Below are positions 62,306-64,000 of a stretch of DNA of 64,000 nucleotides, in pieces (the first letter of the stretch is position 1; every line of letters starts with the position of its first letter). The translations under genes and the position numbers were made by a program. The notes beneath the pieces are model-generated. The model was not told the origin of the DNA and searched no databases. It worked only from the letters and a program-made list of their open reading frames with translations. The stretch is from Actinomadura luteofluorescens. Lineage in GTDB: Bacteria; Actinomycetota; Actinomycetes; Streptosporangiales; Streptosporangiaceae. Where the stretch lies: NCBI RefSeq assembly GCF_013409365.1, contig NZ_JACCBA010000001.1, positions 62,001 to 126,000 of the forward strand, read 5' to 3'.

Positions 62306-64000
62306 TCAGACGTTGCGGCGGTACTGGCCGCCGACCTCGAAGAACGCGTCGGTGATCTGCTGGAGGCTGCACACGCGCGCCGCGTCCATCAGCACCGCGA
62401 ACACGTTCTCGCCGGACCGGGCCGCGTCCTTGAGCGCGGCGAGGGCGGCCCGCGCCCCGTCCCGGTGCGCCTCCTGGTAGCCGTGGACGCGGTCGAGCTG
62501 GGAGCGCTTCTCGCCCTCGGTGGCGCGGGCGAGCTCGATCGTCTTCGGGGTCCCGTCGCCGGCCTCGGGGCCGCGGAACGTGTTGACGCCGATGATCGGC
62601 AGCGAGCCGTCGTGCTTGCGCTGCTCGTACAGCATCGACTCGTCCTGGATGCGGCCGCGCTGGTAGCCGGTCTCCATCGCGCCGAGGACGCCGCCGCGCT
62701 CGCTGATGCGGTCGAACTCGGCCAGCACCGCCTCCTCGACCAGATCGGTCAGCTCGTCGATGACGAACGACCCCTGCAGCGGGTTCTCGTTCATCGCCAG
62801 CCCCCACTCGCGGTTGATGATGAGCTGGATCGCCAGGGCCCGCCGCACCGACTCGGCCGTCGGCGTGGTGACCGCCTCGTCGTAGGCGTTGGTGTGCAGG
62901 CTGTTGCAGTTGTCGTAGATCGCGATGAGCGCCTGCAGCGTCGTGCGGATGTCGTTGAAGTGCATCTCCTGCGCGTGCAGGGAGCGCCCGGACGTCTGCA
63001 CGTGGTACTTGAGCTTCTGGCTGCGCTCGTTCGCGCCGTACCGGTCGCGCATGGCCACGGCCCAGATGCGGCGGGCCACCCGTCCGAGCACGTTGTACTC
63101 GGGGTCCATGCCGTTGGAGAAGAAGAACGACAGGTTGGGCGCGAAGTCGTCGATGTCCATGCCCCGCGCCAGGTAGGACTCGACGTAGGTGAAGCCGTTG
63201 GCGAGGGTGAACGCGAGCTGGCTGATGGGGTTCGCCCCGGCCTCGGCGATGTGGTAGCCGGAGATCGACACCGAGTAGAAGTTGCGGACCTTGTTGGCGA
63301 TGAACCACTCCTGGATGTCGCCCATCATCCGCAGGGAGAACTCGGTGGAGAAGATGCAGGTGTTCTGCCCCTGGTCCTCCTTGAGGATGTCGGCCTGCAC
63401 GGTGCCGCGCACGGTGGACAGCACGCGCGCGCGGATCTGCGCGGCCTCCTCCTCGGACGGCTCGCGGCCGTTCTCCTCGTAGAAGGCGTCCAGCCCCTGG
63501 TCGATGGCCGTGTTGAGGAAGAACGCCAGGATCGTCGGCGCGGGACCGTTGATGGTCATCGACACCGACGTGGTCGGGGACGACAGGTCGAACCCGTCGT
63601 AGAGCGCCTTCATGTCGTCCAGCGTGGCGATCGAGACACCGGACGTGCCGACCTTGCCGTACACGTCGGGGCGCTCGTCGGGGTCGCGCCCGTACAGGGT
63701 GACCGAGTCGAAAGCGGTGGACAGGCGCGTCGCGGGCTGGCCCTCCGACAGCAGCTTGAACCGGCGGTTGGTGCGGAAGGGGTCGCCCTCCCCCGCGAAC
63801 ATGCGGGCGGGGTCCTCGTTGTCGCGCTTGAAGGGGAACACCCCGGCGGTGAACGGGAACCGGCCGGGCAGGTTCTCGTTGCGCAGGAAGCGCAGCAGCT
63901 CGCCGTGGTCGGTGTAGCGCGGCAGCGCGACGCGGGGGATCCTGCTGCCCGACAGGGACTCGCGCGTGAGCGTGGTGCGCAGCTCCCTGTCGCGGATCTT
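62306..64000 (-). CDS. icmF: IcmF-type fused isobutyryl-CoA/acyl-CoA mutase, 3' part
   Basis: The last 565 codons are present; the 5' part with the B12-binding and GTPase domains lies outside. The frame stays open through 64000, reading [17 protein letters not shown] and then [38 protein letters not shown] and [20 protein letters not shown] open the substrate-binding TIM barrel. [22 protein letters not shown] and [11 protein letters not shown] follow. [21 protein letters not shown] and the closing GGQYRRNV match IcmF rather than plain MutB. It isomerises isobutyryl-CoA or a related branched acyl-CoA using adenosylcobalamin. Confidence 0.92.
   Translation of the reverse strand, partial: KIRDRELRTTLTRESLSGSRIPRVALPRYTDHGELLRFLRNENLPGRFPFTAGVFPFKRDNEDPARMFAGEGDPFRTNRRFKLLSEGQPATRLSTAFDSVTLYGRDPDERPDVYGKVGTSGVSIATLDDMKALYDGFDLSSPTTSVSMTINGPAPTILAFFLNTAIDQGLDAFYEENGREPSEEEAAQIRARVLSTVRGTVQADILKEDQGQNTCIFSTEFSLRMMGDIQEWFIANKVRNFYSVSISGYHIAEAGANPISQLAFTLANGFTYVESYLARGMDIDDFAPNLSFFFSNGMDPEYNVLGRVARRIWAVAMRDRYGANERSQKLKYHVQTSGRSLHAQEMHFNDIRTTLQALIAIYDNCNSLHTNAYDEAVTTPTAESVRRALAIQLIINREWGLAMNENPLQGSFVIDELTDLVEEAVLAEFDRISERGGVLGAMETGYQRGRIQDESMLYEQRKHDGSLPIIGVNTFRGPEAGDGTPKTIELARATEGEKRSQLDRVHGYQEAHRDGARAALAALKDAARSGENVFAVLMDAARVCSLQQITDAFFEVGGQYRRNV

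Overview
The window is very GC-rich chromosomal DNA of an actinomycete, most likely Streptosporangiales / Thermomonosporaceae (Actinomadura-like). The lineage call rests on a complete Pup-proteasome set (pup, prcB, prcA, pafA, dop, arc, pafB, pafC), mycothiol synthesis (mshC), an InhA-type fabG-fabI pair, TatA/TatC, a 6C-type small RNA, many GTG starts, and -10 boxes of the TANNNT type placed 6-8 nt before start codons (leaderless mRNAs). The genus is inference. No tRNA, rRNA, CRISPR array, insertion sequence or prophage was seen.

Layout. 1-1643: end of an ABC-2 exporter (permease cut by the window edge, plus its ATPase). 1837-9078: a DUF2236 oxygenase-like gene convergent with helY, then tatC, tatA, a small membrane protein, pafC and pafB (minus strand). 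9175-12472: an insertion between pafB and pafA, holding DUF3866, a DUF3291 gene with a Cys-rich winged-helix regulator, and a secreted FKBP lipoprotein. 12602-23437: pafA, prcA, prcB, pup, dop, arc, trmI, an M50 site-2 protease and a RecB-type nuclease. The order follows the Mycobacterium tuberculosis helY-to-mpa region, but pup, prcBA and pafA are separated here by strong hairpins and have separate promoters.

23534-35358: a two-component system, an FtsX-type ABC exporter, and a five-gene oligopeptide ABC operon (dppC-dppA-dppB-dppD-dppF). 35789-40116: a small membrane protein, a HAD hydrolase, a universal stress protein, a PAC2 protein and mshC. 40195-43304: an orphan oligopeptide permease pair, an NRDE protein, and a short structured repeat region. 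43305-47082: the conserved trio SCO1664-type / DUF3090 / phosphatase, CorA, and a membrane protein.

47215-55797: an aldo-keto reductase, a RecD2-like protein that appears to have lost all helicase motifs, a secreted Pro/Ala-rich protein, fabI-fabG, tldD-tldE and dodecin. 55866-58932: DUF3099, a 6C-like small RNA, and a membrane-anchored VWA protein. 59029-64000: acyl-CoA dehydrogenase, SDR and TetR genes behind a palindromic operator; a cytosolic metal-receptor-like protein; and the 3' part of an IcmF-type B12-dependent acyl-CoA mutase.

The main functional themes are protein quality control (Pup-proteasome, FKBP, S2P protease, PAC2), DNA maintenance (HelY, RecB-like nuclease, PafBC, pseudo-RecD2), peptide uptake, and acyl-CoA metabolism. 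The features most worth follow-up are the degenerate RecD2, the three-loop C-rich RNA, the leaderless promoter set, and the structured repeat region near 43.2 kb.
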